Assembly (NCBI GenBank): GCA_018223365.1
Contig: JAGTTP010000001.1
Coordinates: 1,954,410-2,018,409, forward strand
DNA: 64,000 bases
Origin: Clostridiaceae bacterium Marseille-Q4145
Lineage (GTDB): Bacteria > Bacillota > Clostridia > Lachnospirales > Lachnospiraceae
Reading direction: 5' to 3'
Below, one piece after another: positions 33,329 through 42,590 of the stretch (positions within the stretch are counted from its first letter, which is position 1; each line of letters opens with the position of its first letter). Under the pieces are notes generated by a model. That model worked only from the letters and a program-made list of their open reading frames with translations, was not told the DNA's origin and ran no database searches. A program made the position numbers and the translations under genes.

Positions 33329-34477
33329 TTATTTATTCAGATTGGGTACATATCTTAAGATGGTGATGGTTCCATCCGTATTCAGAGTATAAGTCTCCAC
33401 AAAAGCATCCTCCATAGAGGTGCCGGATCTGGTCATCCATTCACTCATACCGGTTCCATCTGGAAAGTATTCTTTTAGTATGAGAGAGCCGGTATCGGAA
33501 TCATCGGATCCATCGTTCCCTGTATATTGGAAAAATTCGTCTGTGCTGACGGTTTTTCGACTGCTTTCCAGCGGTACGGCATTTTCGCCAATGGTTTCAG
33601 GGGTAATGCTGTTCAGCCAGCGGTCTGCTTCTGATAAGATTATGGTGGATTCTCCGCCGGACTCATAGTGATCCATCGCGTCTATAAGATTGGTTGCCTT
33701 TTCAGAATCTCCCATAGTTGGATCAACCGGGAGCGTAAAGAGTGCATTTACACCGTTAAAGGATTCATTTCTGGTCAGAGTTCCGCTGACAGAATCATAC
33801 AGGTAAGCATTAGCATTGTAATTGCTGCCTTCGGACACTCCAAGGTAGATACCCTGACCGGCAAAAGCTGCGATCGAATCCATTTCAAGCAATTGATACT
33901 GGATTCCATCTGAAAGGAAAACAGTGTTGTTGACTCCCAAAACGGATACATTATATTTGGCAGGATCCAGTCCCTTTATATAAGGTGATACATAAAACTG
34001 TACCGAATCAGACCCTGCATTCAGAGGATCTGGCATGGAACTACCATCTGAATGGGAGATTGCCACTGCCACATAAGTTTTATCTCCATCAATATTTCCT
34101 GAATCATCTTTGGACAGATGGGAAGAGATTTCGTTTCCAGAGACGATTCCTAAGAGCGTAACATTATAATCTCCATAAATCTGTGTCTCACATCCATCGA
34201 TCCAGTTATTCTGTTCAAATTCCTGTGCAAGATGTGGATCAGCTGCTTCACTGGCTACATCTTTTGCTGAAAGATAGTGCCATGCAGCATAGACCATCAT
34301 GGAAGACAGTGCGAGAACAGCAACAGAAGCGGCAGCAGCAGGGAAATGTTTCCAATATTTCCAAGAGGGTGTGTTTCTATCTGATTTTATTTTTGCAGCA
34401 TCAATTTGAATATCATGGTCAGCAATCTCCAGATTGAGAGCCTGTCTTAAGAGCAGGTCCAGTTTTTTATCTGTCAT
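33329..34477 (-). CDS. Anti-sigma-like membrane protein (DUF4179 type)
   Basis: Probable membrane-bound partner of the ECF sigma factor encoded upstream. A short cytoplasmic N-terminus (about 1-43, the likely sigma-binding part) is followed by one membrane helix (about 45-65) and a large extracytoplasmic domain of about 310 residues rich in Ser, Asp, Asn and Tyr. This layout, without a zinc motif, matches the DUF4179 proteins paired with Clostridia sigma factors; that family assignment is from pattern memory. 382 residues. Its start overlaps the sigma gene by 11 bases. The sensed signal is unknown. Confidence 0.78.
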   Translation of the reverse strand: MTDKKLDLLLRQALNLEIADHDIQIDAAKIKSDRNTPSWKYWKHFPAAAASVAVLALSSMMVYAAWHYLSAKDVASEAADPHLAQEFEQNNWIDGCETQIYGDYNVTLLGIVSGNEISSHLSKDDSGNIDGDKTYVAVAISHSDGSSMPDPLNAGSDSVQFYVSPYIKGLDPAKYNVSVLGVNNTVFLSDGIQYQLLEMDSIAAFAGQGIYLGVSEGSNYNANAYLYDSVSGTLTRNESFNGVNALFTLPVDPTMGDSEKATNLIDAMDHYESGGESTIILSEADRWLNSITPETIGENAVPLESSRKTVSTDEFFQYTGNDGSDDSDTGSLILKEYFPDGTGMSEWMTRSGTSMEDAFVETYTLNTDGTITILRYVPNLNK

Positions 34478-35006
34478 ATCCTATTTCCTCCAGTTCTTTT
34501 TTTAGTAACTGTCTTGCCTTATTCAAGCGACTTTTCACGGTTCCTTCCGGTATTTTTAAGGTTTCTGCGATTTCCTGTATGGACAGATCAGCAGAATAGT
34601 ATAAATGGATCGGGATTCTGAATTTTTCAGGCAGATCAGCGACAATCTTCTGGATCATTTTCTTTTCGTCTGCCTGCAAAATACATGTTTCCAAAGATGG
34701 AGCGGATTCTTCTTTTAATTCATAAATCTTGTCATGCTCCATGGCATTCATGCTTTCCATTGGTATAAGCCGGTTCCGGTTTGCATATTTTTTCTTTTTG
34801 TTTTTCCATAGCAAGATGGATATGGACAGCGCGTAGCTTTGTACATTCTGCTGGCTGTCCAATTGCTGCCGTTTGTCCAGCAGCTTGAGCATGGTATCCT
34901 GGTATAACTCGTCTCCTGATTCGGTATCCTGACAGGTCAATCTGCAGAATCGCAGAATATTTTTTCCGTTTTCCAGGACAAACTGCTCGAATTCATGTTG
35001 GTCCAT
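34467..35006 (-). CDS. ECF-type RNA polymerase sigma factor
   Basis: Alternative sigma factor, 179 residues. Sigma2 region about 12-75 (LRFCRLTCQDTESGDELYQD with the usual DELYQDTMLK core helix) and sigma4 HTH about 118-170 (LPEKFRIPIHLYYSADLSIQ, then IPEGTVKSRLNKARQLLK). AAAGGAG is 8 bases before the ATG at 35006; a GTG three bases earlier is an alternative start. Translation overlaps the anti-sigma gene, the typical coupled pair. A TTGAAC element near 35090 with CTACAATAT about 15 bases downstream (minus strand) may be its promoter. Confidence 0.93.
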   Translation of the reverse strand: MDQHEFEQFVLENGKNILRFCRLTCQDTESGDELYQDTMLKLLDKRQQLDSQQNVQSYALSISILLWKNKKKKYANRNRLIPMESMNAMEHDKIYELKEESAPSLETCILQADEKKMIQKIVADLPEKFRIPIHLYYSADLSIQEIAETLKIPEGTVKSRLNKARQLLKKELEEIGYDR

Positions 35007-35123
35007 CACAAATTCTCCTTTGTCTGTTTTCTTTTTCGCCGGCCATAAGGTTTTGCCCTTACACTGATATATTGTAGTATTCTAGGAAAAGGTTCAAAGA
35101 ATAATTTCACAAATTCTGTCGTC

Positions 35124-35222
35124 TTGACAAAAAAATCATTTCGTTATATATCCTGACTTTTGCAGCTAAATAGATATAAAATACCCGTCAAACTCAGTAA
35201 ATACAGGGCTTGGCGGGTTTTC
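35124..35222 (+). ncRNA. Candidate short RNA: promoter followed by terminator
   Basis: TTGACA at 35124-35129 and TATATC at 35147-35152 (17-base spacer) are followed within 30-60 bases by ACCCGTCAA (35182) pairing with TTGGCGGGT (35210) and then TTTTCTG. A transcript of about 60 bases is predicted. Not matched to a known family. Confidence 0.35.
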
Positions 35223-35333
35223 TGCTTTGTCAGATTTTCATGGTGTTTTTTTGAGGTACATAGCAAGCATTCCGTTTCGTATAATATTTATGATGCTATA
35301 AAACGCTAGTAAAACATGACAAATTTCGGAAAT

Positions 35334-35372
35334 AAAAAAGCCTGAAAGCAAGGAAACAAAGGGCTTTCAAGC
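35334..35372 (-). terminator. Terminator downstream of the orphan metal-responsive promoter
   Basis: On the minus strand GCTTGAAAGC pairs with GCTTTCAGGC (one G-U pair) around a 12-base loop, followed by TTTTTT. It would stop a transcript from copy 2 after about 118 bases. Confidence 0.75.
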
Positions 35373-35425
35373 GATAAGTGCACATATGTTACTGCAAAAC
35401 TGTGGTGATAGTAATTGTTTTGTTT

Positions 35426-35498
35426 ATTTAAACATCTGAACATTTGCTCATATGAAAACTATAGTATACAAGTCAAGAAAGCGCAAGAGTTTTGTGAT
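35426..35498 (-). repeat. Metal-responsive promoter/operator module, copy 2 (orphan)
   Basis: 69 of 73 bases match copy 1 at 32475-32547. The promoter is intact: TTGCGC (35481-35486), 17 bases, TATAGT (35458-35463), minus strand. One outer operator base differs (TCTGAAC instead of TATGAAC on the plus strand). No gene follows before the terminator at 35334-35372. Confidence 0.85.
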
Positions 35499-35513
35499 AA
35501 CTTTTTCGGCTTC

Positions 35514-35542
35514 TTGACATCCCCATCAAGGTATATTATTGT
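35514..35542 (+). promoter_or_regulatory. Probable promoter of the TetR gene
   Basis: TTGACA at 35514-35519 and TATTGT at 35537-35542, 17-base spacer; about 55 bases before the ATG. Confidence 0.55.
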
Positions 35543-35598
35543 TAGTCTTAAATGACTGGAAATCTAAGACATACGATTGCAGAACAGGAGAATGTAAC

Positions 35599-36198
35599 AT
35601 GGGAGAAACAGAAAAAACACTGAAAAAAAATACCTTGACGAAAGAGTGTATTTTTACAGCGCTTCTGATCCTGATGGAAAAGAAACCATACGAAGAGATT
35701 ACGATTACGGACATTGCAAAGAAGGCAGGCGTATCCAGGATGTCCTACTATCGGCTATATAAATCGAAGGATGACATTCTTATCCAATATTTTAATGAAG
35801 TCTTTGAAGAATTGCTGGAACAGGCAAAAGCGATAGGCAGTATTACCCGATATCAGTTTGGACTGATGATTTTCCAGACGACGAAGGAAAATGATCGTCT
35901 CCTGAAGGCAGTGTTGAAAGCACAGCTTTATGAACTGGTACTTCGCCGGCTCATTAAGTTCTGTTATTATCTGGCAGAACATATTGTACAGATGGATATG
36001 AGCGACAAGAGAACAGATTATTGGGTCTATGAGGAGGCAGGGCGGTTCAGTCTTTTGCTGGTCTGCTGGATTGAACGGGATCTGAAGGAATCTCCGGAGG
36101 AGATGGCGCATATTCTGTTTGAAAACCCATTGCGTTATACGGAATCCAGGGCACTGGAAAGCGGACTGAGAACAGAAAAAACAAAATTGTCACATTAA
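35599..36198 (+). CDS. TetR/AcrR-family transcriptional regulator
   Basis: Probable local repressor of the exporter operon. N-terminal HTH at about 33-57 (ITITDIAKKAGVSRMSYYRL) and a C-terminal all-helical ligand domain resembling the TetR_C group that follows YYRLYKSKDDIL. I start it at the ATG at 35599, with AGGAG 8 bases upstream, giving 199 residues; the open frame begins earlier only at a TTG within the promoter. The next gene's leader carries a perfect 14-base palindrome that could be its operator. Confidence 0.9.
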   Translation: MGETEKTLKKNTLTKECIFTALLILMEKKPYEEITITDIAKKAGVSRMSYYRLYKSKDDILIQYFNEVFEELLEQAKAIGSITRYQFGLMIFQTTKENDRLLKAVLKAQLYELVLRRLIKFCYYLAEHIVQMDMSDKRTDYWVYEEAGRFSLLLVCWIERDLKESPEEMAHILFENPLRYTESRALESGLRTEKTKLSH

Positions 36199-36210
36199 AT
36201 AAGAGAATTC

Positions 36211-36273
36211 TTGTGATTTTCGAATTCCTATATTATGATACGATACAGCATAAAATGAAGTTACATATGTAAC
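36211..36273 (+). promoter_or_regulatory. Promoter and 14-base palindromic operator of the MMPL operon
   Basis: TTGTGA at 36211-36216 and TATGAT at 36234-36239 with a 17-base spacer. GTTACATATGTAAC at 36260-36273 is a perfect palindrome about 15 bases after the expected start. Position and symmetry fit a TetR-family operator. Confidence 0.65.
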
Positions 36274-36295
36274 ATTTAAATAAGGAGGAAGAGAC

Positions 36296-38644
36296 TTGAG
36301 AAAACTGGCAGAGTTTATCGTGGACAAAAGAAAGCTCCTGCTGATCATTTTCATTGCTACGGCGATTGGCAGTGTGATCATGTCCAGCCATATTAATGTC
36401 ATTCAGGAATTGACAGATTACCTTCCGGATGACACGGAAACCAGCATCGGACTGGATGTAATGGACGAACAGTTCACCACCTTTGGCACAGCAAAGGTAA
36501 TGATACAGAACGTTACCTATGAACAGGCGAGAGTACTTGCAGATCAGCTGAAAGACATCAAGGGTGTATCTGCCGTGGACTTTTATGAAGAAGACGAGGA
36601 TGATGAAAACAACGACACCGAGGAAAAAGAGTTCACAAACAGTGAGGATATGAGGGACTCTTATCAGAATCTGGCAGCTCTTTATTCTATTTCCTTTGAG
36701 ACACCGGAAGATGACAGTCTGGCCCAGGCAGCGATCGCAGATGTAAGAACTGCGTTGAAAGATTATGATGCCTGGTTCTATACAACAGTCGATAAAGATG
36801 ATGCAGCGGATCTGCAGGATGATATGAAAGTCATTCTGGTGATTGCGGTCATCATTATTGTGGGTGTTTTGTTGTTTACGTCCGGTACTTATATGGAGAT
36901 TGCCATCTTCATGCTGGTATTTGGTATGGCAGCACTCCTGAATATGGGAACAAACTTTATCTTCTATAATATATCTTTCGTGACGAATGCGGTGGCAACG
37001 GTGCTGCAGCTGGCGATGGCCATTGACTATGCGATTATTCTGTTTCACCGTTTTATGGAAGAAAAAGGAAAGGTAAACACCAGAGAGGCACTGGTACGTG
37101 CCCTGGAAAAAGGTATTCCGGAGATTTCTTCCAGTTCCCTGACCACCATGGCAGGTATGGTGGCCCTGATGTTTATGCAGTTTGGTATCGGTCTTGATCT
37201 GGGACGTGTCATGATTAAGGCAATTCTTTTGAGTATGCTTTCTGTATTTGGCTTCATGCCGGGCCTGATTATGCTGTGGGAGAAACAGATTGACAGAACG
37301 TTACATAAGAGCTTTGTACCAAACATTGAATTCTGGGGAAAAATCGTTCTGGCCATACGGCATGTAACGCTGCCTGCTTTTGCGGTTATCATGGTAGTGG
37401 CATGTTTCCTTTCGGTTAACTGTAATTATGTTTATGATAATAGCTCTGTAGAATCAGCGAAGATGAACGAATATATGACGGCCAAGAGGGAAATTTCCAA
37501 AGTCTTTGACCTTGATAATACGCTGGCGGTTGTTGTCCCGAAGGGTGACTACGACAGTGAAGCACGGATTATGGAAGAAGTAGAAAGCCTTCCTATGGTG
37601 GATTCTACACTGGGACTTGCCAACGTAACGGTGGATGATGATGAACAGTATGTATTAACGGATTCTCTGACGCCCCAGGAACTGGCAGATATTACGGATA
37701 TGGATATTGATACGATCCGTCTGCTGTATCGTTTTTATGCATGGAAAGAGGAGAAATATGGCGCGTTCCTCAATTCCATTGATGATTTTGAAATTCCGCT
37801 GCTCTCCATGATTGATTTTATTTATGGAGAGGAAGAAAATGAGACCTTTGATTTTTCTGCGGATTTCTCCCAGGATATCCAGGATATGCATAAGACAGTA
37901 TCGGATGCCAGAGAGCAGCTGGAGGGAGACGAATACTCCCGTATGCTGGTCATGACCACCGGACCCATTGAGGGAGACGAAATATTTCATACGATTGATC
38001 AGATCCGTGATATTGCATATAAGTACTACCATGAAGTCTATGTGGTCGGTGATTCTACCAGTGATTATGACTTAAGCAAATCCTTTACCCAGGATAACCT
38101 GATGGTAAGTATTATGACTGCTGTTTTTGTAGCAATCATCCTGTTATTTACTTTTACCAATTACAGCATCCCGCTGATTCTGGTAGCAACGATTCAGACC
38201 AGTATCTGGATTAACTTTTCCATCCCGGCAGTGACCGGAACGGGCATGTTTTTCCTGAGTTATCTGATTGTCAGCTCCATTCAGATGGGCGCGACCATTG
38301 ACTACGCGATTGTTATTACCAGTCGTTACACAGCATACCGGAAAGAAAATGTAGATAAGAGAACGGCAATTATTAAAACCTTGAATGAAAGTTTTCCGAC
38401 GATTATTACGTCCGGATCAATCATGACCTCTGCCGGGTTTGTGATCGGACAGATTACCTCTAACCCGGTTATTGCCTCCCTTGGAACGACTCTGGGAACT
38501 GGCACTCTGACTTCGATTATACTGGTTATGCTGATTCTGCCGCAGCTTCTGTACGCATTTGACGGAGTCATTAATAAGACCTATCGCAAGAGAAGAATTA
38601 ATATCGGCGGTGGAGAAACACAGACGAATGGAGGGGCAGAATAA
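36296..38644 (+). CDS. MMPL/RND-family membrane transporter
   Basis: Proton-driven exporter of the MMPL type (lipids, hydrophobic drugs or peptides). 782 residues with two homologous halves: helix 1 near 16-34, an acidic outside loop (about 40-175), a five-helix block (about 180-345), a second outside loop (about 385-590) and a second block (about 600-765). AMAIDYAIILFHRF near residue 240 and GATIDYAIVITSRY near 664 hold the GxxxDY-type motif of each half. TTG start behind AGGAGG. It overlaps the next gene by one base, so the large surface protein is a likely functional partner. Substrate unknown. Confidence 0.9.
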   Translation: MRKLAEFIVDKRKLLLIIFIATAIGSVIMSSHINVIQELTDYLPDDTETSIGLDVMDEQFTTFGTAKVMIQNVTYEQARVLADQLKDIKGVSAVDFYEEDEDDENNDTEEKEFTNSEDMRDSYQNLAALYSISFETPEDDSLAQAAIADVRTALKDYDAWFYTTVDKDDAADLQDDMKVILVIAVIIIVGVLLFTSGTYMEIAIFMLVFGMAALLNMGTNFIFYNISFVTNAVATVLQLAMAIDYAIILFHRFMEEKGKVNTREALVRALEKGIPEISSSSLTTMAGMVALMFMQFGIGLDLGRVMIKAILLSMLSVFGFMPGLIMLWEKQIDRTLHKSFVPNIEFWGKIVLAIRHVTLPAFAVIMVVACFLSVNCNYVYDNSSVESAKMNEYMTAKREISKVFDLDNTLAVVVPKGDYDSEARIMEEVESLPMVDSTLGLANVTVDDDEQYVLTDSLTPQELADITDMDIDTIRLLYRFYAWKEEKYGAFLNSIDDFEIPLLSMIDFIYGEEENETFDFSADFSQDIQDMHKTVSDAREQLEGDEYSRMLVMTTGPIEGDEIFHTIDQIRDIAYKYYHEVYVVGDSTSDYDLSKSFTQDNLMVSIMTAVFVAIILLFTFTNYSIPLILVATIQTSIWINFSIPAVTGTGMFFLSYLIVSSIQMGATIDYAIVITSRYTAYRKENVDKRTAIIKTLNESFPTIITSGSIMTSAGFVIGQITSNPVIASLGTTLGTGTLTSIILVMLILPQLLYAFDGVINKTYRKRRINIGGGETQTNGGAE

Positions 38645-41600
38645 TGAGAAGAAACAGAAATTTACCATGGCGTATCATCGATTCCTGCCTTATTGTATCC
38701 CTGCTGGCTGCTCAGCCGAATGTTGCCGCATATGCGGCAGAAGGATCTGATCCTGGTATCGTTTCTATTACCAGTGAAGATGATTTTGTCCTGTTGACAG
38801 AGAACTGTAAGACAGAATCCTTCTCTACCGGGAAGACGTTCCGGCTGGATGCAGATCTTGATTTGTCCAATTACGAAAATCTGTTTCTTCCGGTAATGGA
38901 CGGTACTTTTGATGGAAATGGTCATCAGATTATTGGGGTGACATTGAGTGAGGAAATGTCCGACTATGGACTGTTCCGTTACGTAACGGCAAACGGAGTG
39001 GTTAAGAACCTGACCGTAGAAGGAGAAATTCTTGGCGGAGATGAGCAGGAAAATATCGGAATCCTGGCAGGAAGCAATGCCGGAGCTATTGAAAATTGTA
39101 TCACACGCGGTACTTTGAACGCAGAGACAGCCGTTGGCGGTATTACGGGAAAAAATGAGGAGACAGGATCTGTTTCCCGTTCTGAAAATGAGGCGGCGAT
39201 TGACGGTAAGATGCAGACCGGAGGAATTGCCGGATTAAACGAAGGAAGCATCAGCGACTGTGTCAACAGCGGTAAAATTAATACCAACCAGAAAATAAAG
39301 AAACAGGCAGAGGGAGACGGAAGCAGTGTCAATATTTCCATTCCCAATGCAGTGACAGGTCTTACGGCAGATGAAAGAGCCAATGAGACCGGAGGAATTG
39401 CCGGAAATTCATCCGGAGATATCTCCTATTGTACCAATACAGCTACCATTGGATTCGAGCGTCTGGGAAGCTCTACCGGTGGTATCGTAGGAAGACAGCT
39501 TGGCAGTCTTAGTTACTGCGCTAATAAGGGTGTGGTTTACGGGCACAAAAATGTCGGCGGTATTTCCGGTGTACTGGAACCTTATGAGGAATCTTCCTAT
39601 GACAGAGATTATCGCCAGGAGCTCTCTGATGAGCTGGACCGTCTGGGCGATCTCATCGATGATGTGTCCAATCAGGGTGAAAAACTGGGAGATAACCTGT
39701 CCGACAATGCAGATCTTCTGTCCGATCAGCTGAAAACCCTTCGAAATTCGCTTCGTGGTTACATGGATGATTACAGTGATATGGCAAGTGACGGAAAAGA
39801 TGCCATCCACGACAATGTAAAATCCATGAAGAAGACGATCGATGGCATGCAGTATGATGTGAAGATCAAACAGCTGAATACGGCAATCGAGCAGATTTCC
39901 AATGATATTGCTCAGATGGAAAAGATCATGGAACAGTTGAAACCCTATGTGGATCAGGGAAATGCAAAACTGGATGGGCTGTTCAAACAATATGAAGAGA
40001 AAATTCAGGGATGGATTGACTCAATTGACGATCTGAAGCAATATCAGGAGAATCTGCCTGAGGAGGCACCGGATGAGGTCACACCGGCAGCACCATCCCA
40101 GAATGAGATCGTGACTGGAGGCAGTACCACAGATGAAGCGCAGAAAAATACGGATGCAGACAGCGATACCACTGAAGATACAACGGGATCTGGCAGCCAG
40201 GCTTCATCCACCGATACCGGCAGTTCTGATAATGGGGATGCTTCTGATACCGGAGATTCCGGTAAAAACAGTGACAGCACAGATGAAACTACTTCAACCG
40301 ATGCTGCAGTAGACAATACGACCAATGATCAGGCAGGAAGCAATTCTGATGAGAGCACTTCCGACAGTGATAACAGCGTTGGCAGCGACGATAGTTCTGA
40401 GCAGGGAACATCCGGTGACAGCAATTCCGGCAGCGATAGCAGCCCGGACAGTAAGAGCAGTTCCGAGAGCGATGGCAATGATCAGGCAAGTACCGGAAGA
40501 ATGATACCGGTTGCTTACCGGGTAGTCACTTCCACAACTCTGCCGGATGGAACCCAGCTGCCAGATGTGAATATTCCGGATGTGCAGGTTCCGTCAGAAC
40601 TGACAGCAGCATTACAGCAGCTGCAGGCACTCAGCAAGGATGTACGTACCCAGATGAGCACCATTGCAGGTCTGTTGGGCGAAATGCCGGGTCAGACCAA
40701 TCAGCTGATGTCGGATATTAAATCCATCACCGGAAGTATGGATAAGATGACAGACGAACTGGATGACATTCTGGATGATTTCGATGATGAAATGGATACC
40801 ATGAGGGATGATCTGCGTCAGAAAGGAAACAATATTTCTGATACATTGGACAATACATCCGATACCCTTCATGCCGACTTCGATGGAGTCAGAGATTCCC
40901 TTGACCGGGTGAAAGACCAGTTTGATGTAATCCGCGGCACCGTTTCTGATGCACTGGATGAACTGAAGAACCGGATTGATGACAAATCTGTTTATGTCGA
41001 TGTATCTGAACTGACGGATGCTACATCAGGGGATGGAAAGATTATTTCCAGTACCAACTCCGGAGAGGTGTATGCAGATACCCAGGGAGGCGGTATTGCG
41101 GGAGCCATTGTGAAGACAAATCCGCAGAAAGCAGCTGCCTGGTTCTTCCAGGATAAGAACGATGACGAGGATGATGACGAGGATGAGAGCGACGGCATTA
41201 CCCGTCATCTGCTGGCAGCTGTTTTCTCCAGTTCCAATACAGCGGACATTACGGTAAAAGGTGATTATGCCGGTGGAATTGTGGGGAAAGCCGACTATGG
41301 AATCATTGTGGCCGGGGAAAATTATGGAGATATTCTGGCCGACGGTGGAAAATATGCCGGAGGAATTGCCGGAAGATGCGATAATACGATCCGCGACAGC
41401 TATGTATTAAGTGGAGTCAGTGGAGATGGTTATGTAGGCGGTGTGGCCGGAAGAGGAGAGGATATCAGCGGCAACTATGTATGCTCTTATCTTGACATGG
41501 ACAGCTATGTAAAATCCAGCGGTGCAGTCGTAGGAAAAGCGGACGGAGTTGTAAAGGATAATTATTTTGTAGATAACGGTTATGGTGCTGTGGATGGCGT

Positions 41601-42417
41601 GACCAGAAGCAGTGAGGCAGAGAGCATGGACTATGATTCTCTGATTCAGCTTGGAAATATGCCACTTAATTTCACTCAGTTTACCGTTCGTTTCATGAAC
41701 GGAGAGCAGGTAGTCTGGCAGAATACATTTGCTTATGGAGAGGAACTTCCGGAGGAAAACTATCCTGACCTCCCGAAATCGAAAGACGGATATGTGTACT
41801 GGGAAGAAAAGGATGTGAGTCCCATTCACAGAAATGTAACGGTTCATGCGGTATATCGTGCTTATATGCCGGCATTGACAGCTGATGCAGAAGCAGAGAA
41901 GTCTCCGGTACTTATGGGTGGCGAATTCTATCCGGATACGAAGATTTCCGTGAGAGAAGCAACGGATGAAGAACTGGCACAGGTAAAAGCCAATATTGAT
42001 AATGACAGTCCGTTCTATAAATATTATCTGAAGAAGGTATACTATTATGAAGTATCCCAGGCACAGCCTCTGCGGACAAACGCAATTGTGCGGGTGCTGA
42101 ACGATACCCGTCTGGCAGACAGTCTGATGACCATGGATGCAGAATACCAGACCGTGGGAGAAGCACAGAAAGCAGACACCATTGGAAGTTATCTTTCATC
42201 TGATACGCAGATCAGTTCTGCCGGATATATCGTAGTACTGAACCGCATGGATATCTGGGTGGAGATCCTGATCTCAGCAGCAGTGCTTGCACTGGCAATT
42301 CTGGTTGTCGTAGGACTTCATATCAGAAGACAGAAACGAAGAAATGCAGCAAAAGCAGCAGCGGAGGCGGCAGTAACCAAAGAAACAGATGATGAAACGG
42401 TAAAACCAGAAGAATAA
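38644..42417 (+). CDS. Large secreted, membrane-anchored GLUG-repeat protein
   Basis: 1257 residues. Signal peptide about 1-31 (cleavage after AYA). GLUG-type repeats (GGIAGxNxGxIxxCxNxG) fill about 113-313 and again about 873-1003, likely forming a beta-helix. Between them are a coiled coil (about 320-460), a Ser/Asp/Thr/Gly-rich disordered linker (about 477-615) and a second long heptad region (about 640-790). One membrane helix (about 1205-1227) and a charged cytoplasmic tail end the protein. It resembles a periplasm-spanning stalk or adhesin. The overlap with the MMPL gene suggests it works with that exporter, as an adaptor or as cargo receptor. Not matched to a named family. Confidence 0.75.
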   Translation: MRRNRNLPWRIIDSCLIVSLLAAQPNVAAYAAEGSDPGIVSITSEDDFVLLTENCKTESFSTGKTFRLDADLDLSNYENLFLPVMDGTFDGNGHQIIGVTLSEEMSDYGLFRYVTANGVVKNLTVEGEILGGDEQENIGILAGSNAGAIENCITRGTLNAETAVGGITGKNEETGSVSRSENEAAIDGKMQTGGIAGLNEGSISDCVNSGKINTNQKIKKQAEGDGSSVNISIPNAVTGLTADERANETGGIAGNSSGDISYCTNTATIGFERLGSSTGGIVGRQLGSLSYCANKGVVYGHKNVGGISGVLEPYEESSYDRDYRQELSDELDRLGDLIDDVSNQGEKLGDNLSDNADLLSDQLKTLRNSLRGYMDDYSDMASDGKDAIHDNVKSMKKTIDGMQYDVKIKQLNTAIEQISNDIAQMEKIMEQLKPYVDQGNAKLDGLFKQYEEKIQGWIDSIDDLKQYQENLPEEAPDEVTPAAPSQNEIVTGGSTTDEAQKNTDADSDTTEDTTGSGSQASSTDTGSSDNGDASDTGDSGKNSDSTDETTSTDAAVDNTTNDQAGSNSDESTSDSDNSVGSDDSSEQGTSGDSNSGSDSSPDSKSSSESDGNDQASTGRMIPVAYRVVTSTTLPDGTQLPDVNIPDVQVPSELTAALQQLQALSKDVRTQMSTIAGLLGEMPGQTNQLMSDIKSITGSMDKMTDELDDILDDFDDEMDTMRDDLRQKGNNISDTLDNTSDTLHADFDGVRDSLDRVKDQFDVIRGTVSDALDELKNRIDDKSVYVDVSELTDATSGDGKIISSTNSGEVYADTQGGGIAGAIVKTNPQKAAAWFFQDKNDDEDDDEDESDGITRHLLAAVFSSSNTADITVKGDYAGGIVGKADYGIIVAGENYGDILADGGKYAGGIAGRCDNTIRDSYVLSGVSGDGYVGGVAGRGEDISGNYVCSYLDMDSYVKSSGAVVGKADGVVKDNYFVDNGYGAVDGVTRSSEAESMDYDSLIQLGNMPLNFTQFTVRFMNGEQVVWQNTFAYGEELPEENYPDLPKSKDGYVYWEEKDVSPIHRNVTVHAVYRAYMPALTADAEAEKSPVLMGGEFYPDTKISVREATDEELAQVKANIDNDSPFYKYYLKKVYYYEVSQAQPLRTNAIVRVLNDTRLADSLMTMDAEYQTVGEAQKADTIGSYLSSDTQISSAGYIVVLNRMDIWVEILISAAVLALAILVVVGLHIRRQKRRNAAKAAAEAAVTKETDDETVKPEE

Positions 42418-42430
42418 GCAGTAAATAATT

Positions 42431-42465
42431 GCAGCAGCGGAGGAGATTCTGCTGCTGTTTTTGTT
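42431..42465 (+). terminator. Terminator after the GLUG-repeat gene
   Basis: GCAGCAG and CTGCTGC pair around an 11-base loop, followed by TGTTTTTGTTT. Confidence 0.8.
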
Positions 42466-42590
42466 TCAAAAAATAACCCCCCACCCGGCTTGTGAAGAAA
42501 TTAACCATGTGCTAATCTGATATCATGAGTGGTCGGAAAGCAGGTAAAAATCCGGCTGTATTTTGAAGAGACCCACAGGAGGATATGGGG

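Larger units (their letters stand above)
35010..35598. other. 589-base gap with regulatory elements but no protein gene
   Basis: Contains a plus-strand promoter-terminator pair (35124-35222), a minus-strand terminator (35334-35372), the second metal-responsive promoter copy (35426-35498) and the TetR gene promoter (35514-35542). No open frame here has a ribosome site and a recognisable protein. Confidence 0.7.
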
